Source: Dactylosporangium sp. AC04546
GTDB taxonomy: Bacteria > Actinomycetota > Actinomycetes > Mycobacteriales > Micromonosporaceae
DNA length: 64,000 nt
Reading direction: 5' to 3'
Assembly (NCBI RefSeq): GCF_022095675.1
Contig: NZ_JAHYSG010000066.1
Span: forward strand, 5,021-69,020
Shown: positions 24,601-36,600 of the stretch, in pieces
How the letters are laid out: every line of letters starts with the position of its first letter
Numbering within the stretch: the stretch's first letter is position 1
Program-made: the position numbers and the translations under genes
The notes under the pieces: model-generated
What the model saw: the letters and a program-made list of their open reading frames with translations, nothing else
Told to the model about the DNA's origin: nothing
Databases searched by the model: none

Positions 24601-27600
24601 GAGGCGCAGCGCCTGCACCGGGCGTCCGACGCCGACATCACGGCGCTCGTCGAAGGGCTGTCCGTGAACCCGGTGGAGGCCGAGGTACGGGCGCGGACGC
24701 TGATCGCCCGCAAGCGCTCCCTGCCGCTGCCGCCGCTGCCGGCCGGGCTGCTGCGCGCGGAGCGGGTCCTGCCCACCCTGTCCGCGCCGGCCGGGTATGC
24801 GCTGTCGGAGACCCCGCTGGGCTGGCACCTCACCGCGGACAGCGGCGCCGTGCCGGCGACGGTCGACGCGTCCGACGCCCGCCATCCGGCCCGGCTGCTG
24901 CTGACGGTCGATCCGGCCGTCGGGCTGGACACCGTGCGGCAGCTGTACGCCAGCGTGCCGGCGTGGCTGGCCCGGGCGATCACGCTCGAACTGCACCCGA
25001 CGACCGGGACCGTGAGCGTCGCCGAGGCCGAGCGCTGGGCCACCGCGCTGGCCGGGTGGACGGGCGAGCGGGGCGAGGCCATCTGGCCGGACCTGGGCCC
25101 CGGCGGGCCGGTGGTCTCGGTGCCCCGGACCGCCATGGCGACGTTGCCCGCCAACTCCGAGGCGTTCGCGGTCGGTGCCGGGGGAAGCCTCGACACGCCC
25201 ACCTTCCCCGAGCTGGCGGTCTGGTTCCACTTCCAGCGAGGCTCCTACGTCCCGCCCGAACAGCAGACCCCGCTGGGCCTGCCGCCCGCCCGCAACATCA
25301 GCGGCGTCGCTGGTGGCGAGTTCGAGATCGCCCCAGGCTGGGCGGCGGCCCAGCTGCAGGACGGGTTGTGGCTGCACCCGACCACGGGCCCGGACCGTGC
25401 GCCGGACCGGGCCGTCGCCGCGACCCTGCCTGCGCGCTCGCACTCGCCGCGAATCCTGCTGACGACCAGCGCGACTACCGCCGGCGCGGAGCTACCTAAT
25501 TCCCTGCGCGACCACGTCGACCGGCTGCTGGACCCGCTGCCCGACCACTTGTCACCGTGCATAGTGGTCAATGGGACCAGGCTGACCGTCCCGGCCACCT
25601 CGGCGCCGCTGGTCCTGGTCGAGCGGTCCCGCTTCACCACCCCCCTGAAGTTCGACCTGGCCAGCGCCGGACTGGCCGGCACGGCGTCGCCGCCGATGGT
25701 GGTCGAGGCCGAGAACCTGACGCCCCGCGATGTGGCGCTGGCGGTCGTCGCCGCGCGGGCCTTCACGCCCGGCCGGCCGGTGCTGCTGACGACGACGAAC
25801 GCCGGCGTCGGCGGGGTCGACGCCCACGCGGCGCAGGTCGGGCGCGAGCTGGCCCACCTCACCGGCGGGACGGAGACGGTCATCGGCGCGGTCGGCCGGG
25901 TGCGGCCGGGCGCCGGCGGGTACCCGCGTGTCGAACCCGCCAACGGGTCCGACACACGGTTGTGGACCGCGTTCACCGTCGTCGGCCCGCAGGTCACCGA
26001 CGTCACGGAGACCCTGCCGGCGCCCGACACGACCCCGGCCACCGCCGACTGGCTCGGCACCGAACTGACCCGCGCCCGGGTGCCCGAGCAGCCCGGCGGG
26101 CCGGACTCGCTCACCGGGGCCGAGCGGCAGGCGTCCGTCGGGCGCGACCTGTTCGGGCTGCGGGGCCGCGACCGGGTGCCGGACCACCTGACGGGCGTGA
26201 ACCTGGGGGCGCTGCCACCGCAGAAGTCGGTCGCCTTCTTCGACGCGGTCGCGGTGAACCACGGCCGGCGGCGCCCCGGCCGGATCACACCCGACGCGCT
26301 CATGGCGGACGACAGTACCGTCACCGTGGCCACCCGCCGCAATCGGCGCTGGGCCGACAACCCGGTGACCGGGTTCGCGTCGACCCAACTGCCCGACAAC
26401 CTGACGTACCCGCACCTCGTGCACAGCATCTGGCTCGGCGGTCCCCTGACCGGGCGCGGCAGGATGGGTGCCTTCCGGGCGTCGCTGGCCGCCTGGGCCC
26501 GGCGGGTCCGGGGCTGGGGCCGCGTCGCGCTGTGGACGGACGTGACGGCCGAAGAGATCGAGGCTGCCAGGTCGAGCGGGGCTCCCGCGAACGGGGTCGA
26601 CCGCTGGGCCGAGATCAGGGACATGGTCACCTGGGCGGACCGGAGCGGGGTACTGCTGGTCAGCGTGCACGAGCTCCTGCCGCTGATGGCCGAGCCGTGG
26701 CTGCGGGAGCTGTTCTGGTTCGAGATGGACAAGAATGACGGGCCGGCCTTCGCCGCGGCGAGCGACATCCTCCGCAAGGCCATCATGTTCGTGTTCGGTG
26801 GCATCTACACCGACGGCGACAACGTCTTCTTGCGCCGGTTCGCCCACTACCTGCAGCAGGTCGGTAACTCCGAGCAGGGCTGGGCGGCCCAGAACCGCGG
26901 CGACAACGCCCACCCCATCGTCAACAACGGGGTGCTGGTGTTCCCGCCCGGTCACCCCGTCGCGCGCCTGGCCCTCCACCAGTTGCGCCGGCACTACGGC
27001 CTGCCGCAGCGGGACCTCTACAAGTACGTCTGGGTCGACGTCGACGCCACTCCGAACAGGTACACCGACGCGCAGGCCGCCACGTTCACGGCCAAGAACG
27101 CCGCCCATCGTTACGAGACCATCGTCCGCACCGGCCCGGCCGTGTTCCGGACGCTGGCGTCCGTCCTGGGCCTGCCGAGCTTGGCGCACCTGCCGATGTT
27201 GCGGATCACGTCGCTCAATGCGCAGAGCTGGATCGGCAATCCCGGGCACACCCTCGTCCGCCCGACGCCGACCCGGCAGCAGACCCTCCTCGTCGTCAAG
27301 CAGATCGTGAACACGCTCTTCGGGCAGTTGCACAACCGCAAGGGCGACCTCTACCTGAACCTCGTCGATCCGGTCGTGCGCCGGCAGAAGAACCCGGCGG
27401 CGGTGTGGAACGCGGTGCTGCGGCACATCGCCGCCGATCCCGAGTTCGTCCGGCGCGTCACCACGGTGACCAGTCTCCGCCGCGAGCGCGACGGCAACGC
27501 GGTCACCAGCCACGTCGTCAACCTGCCGCCCGAGGCGGCCGCCCTGCTCAGCATCGACGACAGCGGCGGTCGATGGTGGCTCGGCGAGCTCTCGCAGCCC

Positions 27601-30600
27601 GCGCGCATCAGGCCGCTCCCGACAGTGACCGAACCGACCACGTCGCCGCCGCCACCACCGTCCCCGCCGTCGTCGTCTGCGTTGCCGTCGTCGTCCGCGC
27701 AGTCAGCTTTGGCCGGCCAGCCGGGCGGGCCCGCGGACGAGGCCGGCCGGACCGCCGCGGCGCTCGTGGCCACCTTCGCCGCCGAGCGGGCCGGCCGGTT
27801 GCGGCGTCACGCCATGGCGCGGGAGGCGAACCTGCGGGCGTACCGGACGTTCCGGCAGCGGTACCGGGCCGATACCGTCGACGTTCGCGCCGATGGTGAC
27901 TGCTTCTTCCGCACGATGCTCGTCGGCTTCGGGGCGCAGCTGCCGTTGACCGGCATCAGCGACTTCTCAGCCCCGTCGGCCGACGACATTCAACGTGCCC
28001 GCGACGCGCTGGCCGGCGCGCTCGAGCGGGCCTTCGAAGCGTTCGACGTGGACCCCGGGCACGGGGACGCCTCGCTGGCGCAATTCTTCCCGGACGTCGT
28101 CGACGCGGCGACTCCCGGGCTGCGCCGGCAACGGCAGGTGGCCCACCTGGCGTTGATCCGGCGGCTGGGTGCGTGGAACAGCGAAACCGGCGACCGCGTG
28201 CCGATGCTGGCAGCGTGGTTGTGGGACCTGCCGCTGACGGTGCTGGGGCCGGATGCTCCGAACCATATCGGCCCCTCGCGGCAACCGGTGGGGTACGTGT
28301 TCTACACCGGCACGCACTACATGGTGCTGCCGCTGCGGACGGGTGACACGCCCCGGTCGGTGGCTCAGCTGTTGATGCCGGGCGAGGCACCCGCCGCGCA
28401 GCTGTCCCTGCCGGAGATCGATGCGCTGGTCGCCGCCCATCAGGCCGTGTTCGATCGGCAGCTGGGCCGCTTCCAGGATCTGTCGGGGGGACTGAGCGCC
28501 GACCTCGTCCGGGCCTTCACCACTCGCATGCGCGGCCTCGTCGACGACATGACCGACCGGCTCGGGCAGTCCGGGTTCGCGGCGCCCGACCTGGATCGCC
28601 TCAGCGAGCTGCACCAACGGATCGAGTCACTGCTGGACGCGGTCACGGTCGCTGCCGTCGGCACCACCACCCAGACGGCGGTGACCCGCACCGGCGGGCC
28701 GGGTGAGGCCGTGCAGCTGTGGGTCGGCATGTCGCCGGACCCGATGATCGCCGCCGCGGTGCAGCGTCGGCTCGCCGTCTCCACGCCCGACGCGAGCCGC
28801 GTGGTCGTGGTGCACGGCCACGGGGCCGACGGCGGCGTCGCCCTGGGCGGGGCGGAGCTGGACAGCGCGATCGCGCAGGCCCGGGCCGGCGGTGCCACGA
28901 CGGCCGTCCTGCTGGCGTGCGAGCAGTCCGCCGCGCAGGCGTTCGCCGACGCGCACGCCATCCCGACCTGGGCCTCCAGCGAACCGCTGTTCGTCAGCCC
29001 GCACGACGGTGCGATGTACTTCGGCCAGGCCGCCGTGACCCAGGGCCTGCGGCTGGTACCGCAGGCGACCGGCACCCTCCGCCTGTACCTGCCCGGCGGC
29101 GGTCAACCGGACGCCGACCAGCAGGCCCAGCCGCCCCTCCAGGGACTCAGCGCCGCCCGCGCCGCGGGCCACCCCGGCCCATGGCAGCGCCGGGGGTGGA
29201 GGGCGACGTTCGCATCGGTCGCGAGCGGAGCGGTCGCGGCGATGTCCGCGTTGGGTGACGTGTTCTTCGGCCGTAGTACAGGCTCGGACACCAGCTCGGA
29301 CACCAGCTCGACCGAGAGCGATCTCGGGGTTGCCGACGCCGATCCGGCCGCCCGCCATGCGCTGCGGCGGATCCTCGACCAGCGCCGGGACGCTGCGGCG
29401 GACAAGGTCGCCCGGGCCGCGTACCTGACGTACCTCGGGCCCCTTCTCTCCGACCTCGCCGGACCGTCCGTCCTGCAGCAGCTCTACCGCGACGCCCTCG
29501 CCTGGCTGTCCGCGTTCGACGTGGACGACGCCGCGCAGGTGGCCGAGATGGTCCGGCTGCGCGCGTTGAGCGCTCCGGTGCAGCCGCTGGCCGGGGCGTA
29601 CCTCGGCGCCGACTCGCCGGCCATGGCGCAGGCCCGCGTCGAGGCGCAGGACCTGGCCCGGGCCGGGTACGGCGACCTGGACGAGCTGACCTCGGCGGCC
29701 ACCACGCTCGCGCTCGGCGAGGACCTGGCGAAGGTCAAGCGGGACGCCCGGCGTGACGCGGAACTGGCCGCGGCGCAGCTGACCGCGAAGCACGACACCT
29801 GGACCGCGGCGACCGCACGGGCGACCGAGAACCTGGCCGCCGCGGCGGCGGAGCAGCAGGCCCGCGCGGCGTACCTCGCGCTGCGCGACGAGATGCTGCC
29901 GGCCGAGGCGCTGACCGGATCCGCGCTGCGGTCGACCGCCTGGCTGGTCAGCCAGAGCGCGCTGGGCGAGCAGATCGACGAATTCCTGGCCCGGCACCAG
30001 GACGCCGCCCGGGCCGCCGCCGACCTGGCCCGCGCGCAGTACCTGCGAACGCACCCGAAGCTCGCCCTGTCCGCCGCCACCGACGCGGACCTGCGCGCGG
30101 CCGCTGCCGCCGCGGAGGAGACGCTCGCGGACTCGTACCCGGCAGCGGAGCAGGCGTGGACCGCGACGCAGGCGGCGAAGCAGCGAGTGCTCGCCCCGGT
30201 CCGAGCGGCCACCGAGCCGATCGCGCGGGCGCTCGGACGGCTCGACCAGTTGGCGGCGCTGCACCGGGCGTACGGCCGGCAGCTCGACCTCGCGCCCGGA
30301 CCGTCCGGCGCGGTGCCGGTCGCGACGGACAAGCCGCACTCGGCGACGGCCGCGCCCACCCCGGCCGCCGGCACCGCCGAGCGGCCGGAGCACCGGGGCG
30401 CGCTGGTCGCCCGGCTGCGGACCGAGCCGTGGGCGGCCGCGTACGCCGGGCTGGACGGCTGGGCATTGAACCAGCTGATCGACGACGTGCTCGCCCACGT
30501 GGCGGACCAGTGGGAGCTGACCAGCTCGATCGAGGCCGGCACCGGGCTGCGGCCCGGCCGTACCGTGCTGCGGCACCGGACCCAGTCCACCGGCCTGCCG

Positions 30601-33600
30601 AGCGGGCACCAGGTCCGCTGGTCGGCGAGCGTCCTGCGCGAGCGGGGCCTGGAGCTGCTGGCCACCGGGACCCCGCAGCTGCTCGGCGCGGTCTTCGCCG
30701 CCGCCGGCGGCGGTGCCCCGGCGGGTGCCTTCCCGGTACCGGCGCCGGACGGCGACTGGCACCGGGTCGCCGAAGTGACGATCGACTGGCACACCCGCCC
30801 GTACGCGGCCAAGGCCCGGCTCGCCCGGCTGCACCCGGCGCTCGGTCGCGAGCGGGCCGAACGGGCCGCGGCCGAGCTGGCCGAGCTCGCCGCCGCCAAC
30901 GGGTACGGCTTCACCGTCACCCTGCGACGGGACGGCGCCGAGACGCCCACCCGCAGCGGGTACCTCACCGGGTACGTGGTGGTATCCGGCGACCGACGCC
31001 TCCCGTCCACGGTGGACAACCTGCGGCACCGGGCGGTACAGGTCCCGGCGGATCCGGATGGGGTGCCGGTTCGCTTCGTCAAGCCGGAGACGGTTGGCCG
31101 GTTCGACACCGTCCTGGAGGTACGGGTGCCGGGCGGGCTCGCGGTGTCCGATCCGCAACCGCAGCGCCACGGCGTGCGGCTGCCGCTGGACCGGCTGGAC
31201 GAGGTGTTCGTGGTCCGCGGCCTGCAGCGCGGCCCGCTGCCGCACCGGCTGGTCAAGGTGTTGCTCGACGGTACGCTGCGCGACCTGACCGCCGATCGGC
31301 CCGACGACACCGGCGCGCGGGCGGCCGAGCACGCGGCGGCGGAGTACGCCGCGATCCTCGCCCAGCAGCCGCTGGCCGACGGGCTGCCCGCCGACCTGGT
31401 CGAGGCGCTCGCCGCCACGCTCCAGGTGGACGCCGTCCGCGAAGCGCTGGCCGACGGCGGGTACCAGCGGCTCGTGCAACAGGCACACAACGAGGTCGCC
31501 GAGCTGGCCGCCATGTCCGGCGCGGCCGGCACCACCGTAGCGCACGCCGAACGGGGCGCGATCGACCTGGCGCTGCTCCGGCTGGTGCTCACCCCCGACG
31601 TCCTGGAGGTCTGGCAGCACCTCGTCGACCTGCGGCGGCGGCAGACCACGCCGGACAGCACGCCACCGGTGCGGGCCGAAGCCGCCCGGGAGCTGGCCGA
31701 GGTCAAGCGGCGGCTGACCGGTGGGGCGGCCGCGCACCTCGACGCGGTCGCCCTGGTGACGGCCGCACTATCCCGGTGGTACGCCTTCCAGGCGGCGGCC
31801 GGCGAGGCCGCCGTCGCCTGGCACGAGGCGTACCGGCGGGTGCTCGACGACGCGGAGACTGATCCGGCGGTGCGGCTGCGGTTGCAGACCGCGCAGCGCA
31901 GCGCCGACCAGGCGGCCGTGCTGCGCGCCCCGACCGGCGACGACGGCCCGTCCGGTCAGGGCTCGGCCGAGGTGCTGGTACGGCAGCGCCGCGCCGACGC
32001 CGAAGCGGCGGTCCTGGAGTCGGTGTACCGCCCCGTCCGGCCGCTGGCCGAGGCCGTGCAGCGGGTTGCCTATCTGGACGGCATCAAGGACGCGGTGAAC
32101 TGGCGCGGGGGCCGGCCGGTCCTCGCCGGCGCCCGGGAGCGGCAACGGGTCGCCGCCCTGCTGACCCGGGTCACCGGCCCGCGCGGGCGCACCGCATCCT
32201 GGGAGGACCTGGCCGAACTCGTCCGGCTCACGGTGCTCACCGCGGACGTGACAACCGTCGCCCGGCGGGTGCTCGCCGGCGGCGAGACCACGGAAATGCG
32301 GGATGCCGCCCGCGAGGCCCAGCAGCTGGCCGCGCTGGCCGGCGGCGGCGACGCGGCAGCGCTGGCCGCCGCCGCCCGCGACGAGGACCTCATCCTGCAC
32401 CTGGCCTGGCTCAGGCACACAGGGCGGGAAACGACCAGCGCGGTACGCGAGCGGCTGCGACTCGCCCAGCTCGCGGTTGAACAGGCGGAACAGGCGCTGG
32501 TCGCGGCCGGCGGCGGGTACCTGGGCCGGGCGCGGGCCGCGCTGCGCCGGGCGCGGTCCTGGCTCGACCGGGTGCGCCAGGACGCGCTGCGCGTGGTCCC
32601 CACCGACCCCGGCGGCCAGCGCGACCTCCTCATGGTGGCCGGGTTCGTCGGCCAGGTCCAGGCCGCCGAGGCGGCCCGGGACCGGGTGGACGCGGAGGCC
32701 CGAGCCGACGCGATCCGCGTACACGACGCGGTGCTGACCGACGCGCGCGACCGCGCCCGCATCGCCGTGGACGGCGAGCCGCGCGGCGTGGCCGACGTGG
32801 CCCGGCTGGCGGCGGAGCAGGCCGAACGGTCGACCCGTGAGCGGCTGCGACAGGATCTGGGCGGCGAGCCGCAACCGCCCTGGCAGCCTTACGTACAGTA
32901 CCGGGACGACAGCGGCGCGGTGGCGGTCACGCTGCCGCAGTCGACCTGGCTGTTCTCCGGGGCGAGCGTCGATGCGGCCGACCCGTCGATGGTGCGTTTG
33001 GCCGACGAACCGGACGCGCCGGCGACGGTGGCAGAGCTGGTCGGAGCGGGCATCTGGATCCACGAACCGGACCCCGATCCGGCGGCCCGGGAGCGGATCA
33101 CCGAACTGCCGGCGCGGGCCGAGGGCGCGACGATCGTGATCGGCACCCCGGGGGAGCCCGTGCCGTGGGATACCTGGCAGCACGCCTATCGCCTCCTCAT
33201 GCAACTCGATCCGGAGGCGACCGGAGCGCTGGAGATCATGGTCGCCGGACAGTCGGACGCGGCCACCGAGGCAGCCGCGCTGCACCTGGTCAACGGCAAC
33301 TTCGCGATCACCGGGGTGCAGTCCGCCGCCGCGCCGGCCGCGCTGCCGCAGCACCAGGCCCCGCCGCAGCTGCCGTGGTGGGCCAAAACCATCCAGCCGG
33401 CCCGCCGTACGGTCGAGTTCGACCACGGCGCCCGGCTGCCCCGCGAGGTGAGCGTCAACGGCCGGACGCTGCCCGAGGTGTACGTGTTCCTGCCCGGCCT
33501 GTCGGCGGACGGCGTGCGCCGGGGGCGCCGGCTCGACCTGCCGCCGGGCGGGTACGTCCGCGGCTCGCTGCGCCCGCCGGTGGCCGCCCGGCTCCGGCCG

Positions 33601-36600
33601 GGGATCCTGTTGAAGGTCGCGGTGCCACCGGGCGCGGCGATCCTGCCGGACGGCGACGACGCGGCGGTCCTGCTGCCGGCCAACGCACTGTGGCGCATCG
33701 CGGTGAACTCGACCGACCGGTCGGTGTCGGCGCTGCTGCTGCGCGACCTGACCGGCACCGCCACCCGGTACAGCGGGATGCTGGCGGACTATGTGGCCGG
33801 TGCGCCCCGCCGGCAGGACCGGCCGCCACTGCCACCGGGATGGGCGCTGACCGACCGCGAGGTCGAGGAACTGCTGGCGCCGGCGAGTGAACCGATCGGC
33901 GCCGGCCGCTGGTTCTGGCGGCCCGGCCAGCCGGCGGCGGAGGTCGACGCGCAGCGGGCCGCGGTACGCCAGGTCCGCAAGGAGTCCCAGACGCTGACCT
34001 TGATCTTCCCGGTGACCACCCTGCCGGACGGCACCACCGCGCCGCTGCTCGGCGGGCGGGCGGTCACCCCGGACGTGCTCCAGCGGGTCATCGACCGGCT
34101 CGCCGCGGCGACGCCTGAGCCGGTGGCCCGGGTCCGGCTGGCCGGGCTGGGCGGTTCCCTGTGGGCCGGCGGGCCTGACTCGTTCATGAGCCACTACCCG
34201 CACGCCGCCAGCTGGCCGGTCCTGGCTGCCGACGGTCCGGTGCACGTCACCACCGGCGCCGTGGCGCACGTGCCGGCCGGCACGCTGGTGGCGACCGGGA
34301 CCGGTGGGATCGCCACCTGGCGGGAGGTGCGCCGCTCTCCGTGGACCCGGGCGGAGATGTCCCGCCTCGTCGAGCTGATCCGGGACCGTACCGGCAAGGT
34401 CACCGGAGTGTGGCTGCGCAGCCCGGCCGAGGCGGTCAGGCAGGCCGAGCGGTCGTCTTCGCTGGTGGCGACCGCGGGGTTGCCCGGCGTCCTGGTCGTC
34501 ACCGGGCACGCTGGACACGGGAAGGCGGTCATCCAGGGGCGCGAGGTGTCGCCGGAGCTCCTCGCCGACTACCTGCGCCACGATCTGCGGCTGAATCCGG
34601 CCGGATACCTGCTCGACATGTGCGGGGTCGGCGGCGGGCCGACCTCCTTCGCGGCGCGGTTCCGCAACCGGGTCGGGGAGCCGACCCTCGCGACCAGGTG
34701 GGACTCGTGGGGGTTCGCCGGCGGCCGGGGCCACGGCTCGGCAAGGGTCCAGTTCGACGGTTCCGGCAAGCCGCTGCTCCCAGTGCGGTGGGAGCAGCGC
34801 GACGGCTGGCTCACCGGTGGTTTCGACTACTACCCGGCGGGGCACGACGCGCCGTCGGTGCCGGCCGGCTCGGTCTACCCGCGCGGCGGCCGGGTGCCGG
34901 CGCCGACCATCGAGCGGCCGCACCGGGCGGCCGGCACCGCAGTGCCACAGGCTGCCATCGGTACGTCGGTTTCCGTCGGCACGTCCGGCAAACCCCGGGC
35001 CAAGGTGTTCCATTATCCACAATGGACCATCCTGGGTCGGGCGCTCCACGGGCTGGACCGGCTGGCCCGCCAGGCCGGCCGGTCGAGCCGGACGACGCCG
35101 GCAACCGGACCGGTTCCCGCCCAGCCGGGCGCGGCGCCGTGGACGGCACGCGAGCTGCACAGCGCGTACGAGGCGTTCCTCCACCCGGACGGTTCGGTGC
35201 GCGCGGTCTGGCTCCGGCTGGCCCGGGCGGAGGACCCGGTCGAGTACGAGCGGGCGCTGGGCGCGGCGTCCGGCGCGCACGTCCCGGCCGGTTTCGTCGC
35301 GGTGCACATGGACGGCGGCGACGGCGCGGCGTCACTGGCCGGGCGGCCGCTGCCGGCCGAGGTGGTGCACCGGTTCCTGGCCGAGCTCGGGATCACCGAG
35401 GACATCTTCCTGCCGGTGTGCGAGATCGCCACGCCGCCGCCGGGCGGTGGGCCGTCGTTCGCCGAGCAGCTCAACGCGCTCGGCCGGCGGGTGGTCGCCG
35501 CCGACGGCATCACGCTCATCGCGGAGGGTAGCGGCGTCACCCTGGTCACCGGGTACGATGTGATCGGCCGTACGCTGCGGCCCAGGCTGAGCAACGGCGA
35601 ACCGTCCGGCGGGTTCGTCGACCTTCCCGCCCGGCCGGGCGCGCCGGTCCGCCGGTACAAAGGCATCTACCCGCACACCGCGTCGATCGACGCCGGGCTG
35701 CGCTGGACCCTGCGCGGCACGTCGACGTCGAACCAGCGTGCCCACCGGGTCTTCCCCGGACGGGCCGGCGCCCGGGATGGCTCCGCCCGCACGGAGCGGG
35801 CGTTCCTGCTGCTGCGGGCGCCGATCGACGACTGGACCAGGTTCCGCACGGACACCGACGCCCTGCCGCTGTACTCCACCAAGCCGGTACAGCGGATGAC
35901 CGGCGACGGGCCGTGGCACCTGTACGAGGTGCGGGTCGAGCCCGGCGCGGCCGACCCGCTCGGGCCGGCGGCGCGGACCGGCCCCGCCAAGCACACCCGG
36001 GCCGACCTGGCCAGCGCCCGGCGCGCCGGGCAGGACCTGCTGGTGCCGCGCGCCGCCCTGGGCCAGGTCAGGATCACCGAGGTGTACCAGCCGGGCAGCT
36101 CCGACGAACTGCTGTCCGAACACCCGCTGATCGGCAGCGCCCTGGACGAGCTGCACCGGCCGGCGACCGCCGGGACGGCGACACCGGACCGGCCGTCCCG
36201 TCGGCTGGGCCCCGACCTCGGGCTGATGCTGCACATCAGCCGCACCGATCCGCGGGTGGCGTTCCAGGCCGGCCTGCGCGGCAAGCCGGACGCCGACCTG
36301 GCCGGGCATCTGCGCGCCGGACCCGCGGCGACCCCGCGGACCGGCCTGCTCAACTGGTACTGGCGGATGCCGCTGCCCGTGCTGGCTCCGGGCGACGTGC
36401 TGTACGTGGGCCGTCCGCAAGGGGCCCTTGACGGCCGGCTGACCCGGCGCGACCTGGCCGAGCGGGAAGCGGACCTGCCGCCGGAGCCGCCGGTCGCGGA
36501 CGCGCTGACCGGGGCCGCGCAGCCCGCCGAGCGGATCGACGGCGCGTTCGTGGTCCGGGAGGTCGGCTCGCCCGACGCGCACGGCCGGTCCCGGCTGGTG

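Noticed and set aside
21811..25443. 1,210-residue open frame on the minus strand inside the giant gene
   Set aside because: It is antisense to the glycosyl/GH18 part of the giant gene, rich in Arg/Gly/Pro/His with no domain, and is the usual mirror frame of GC-rich coding DNA.
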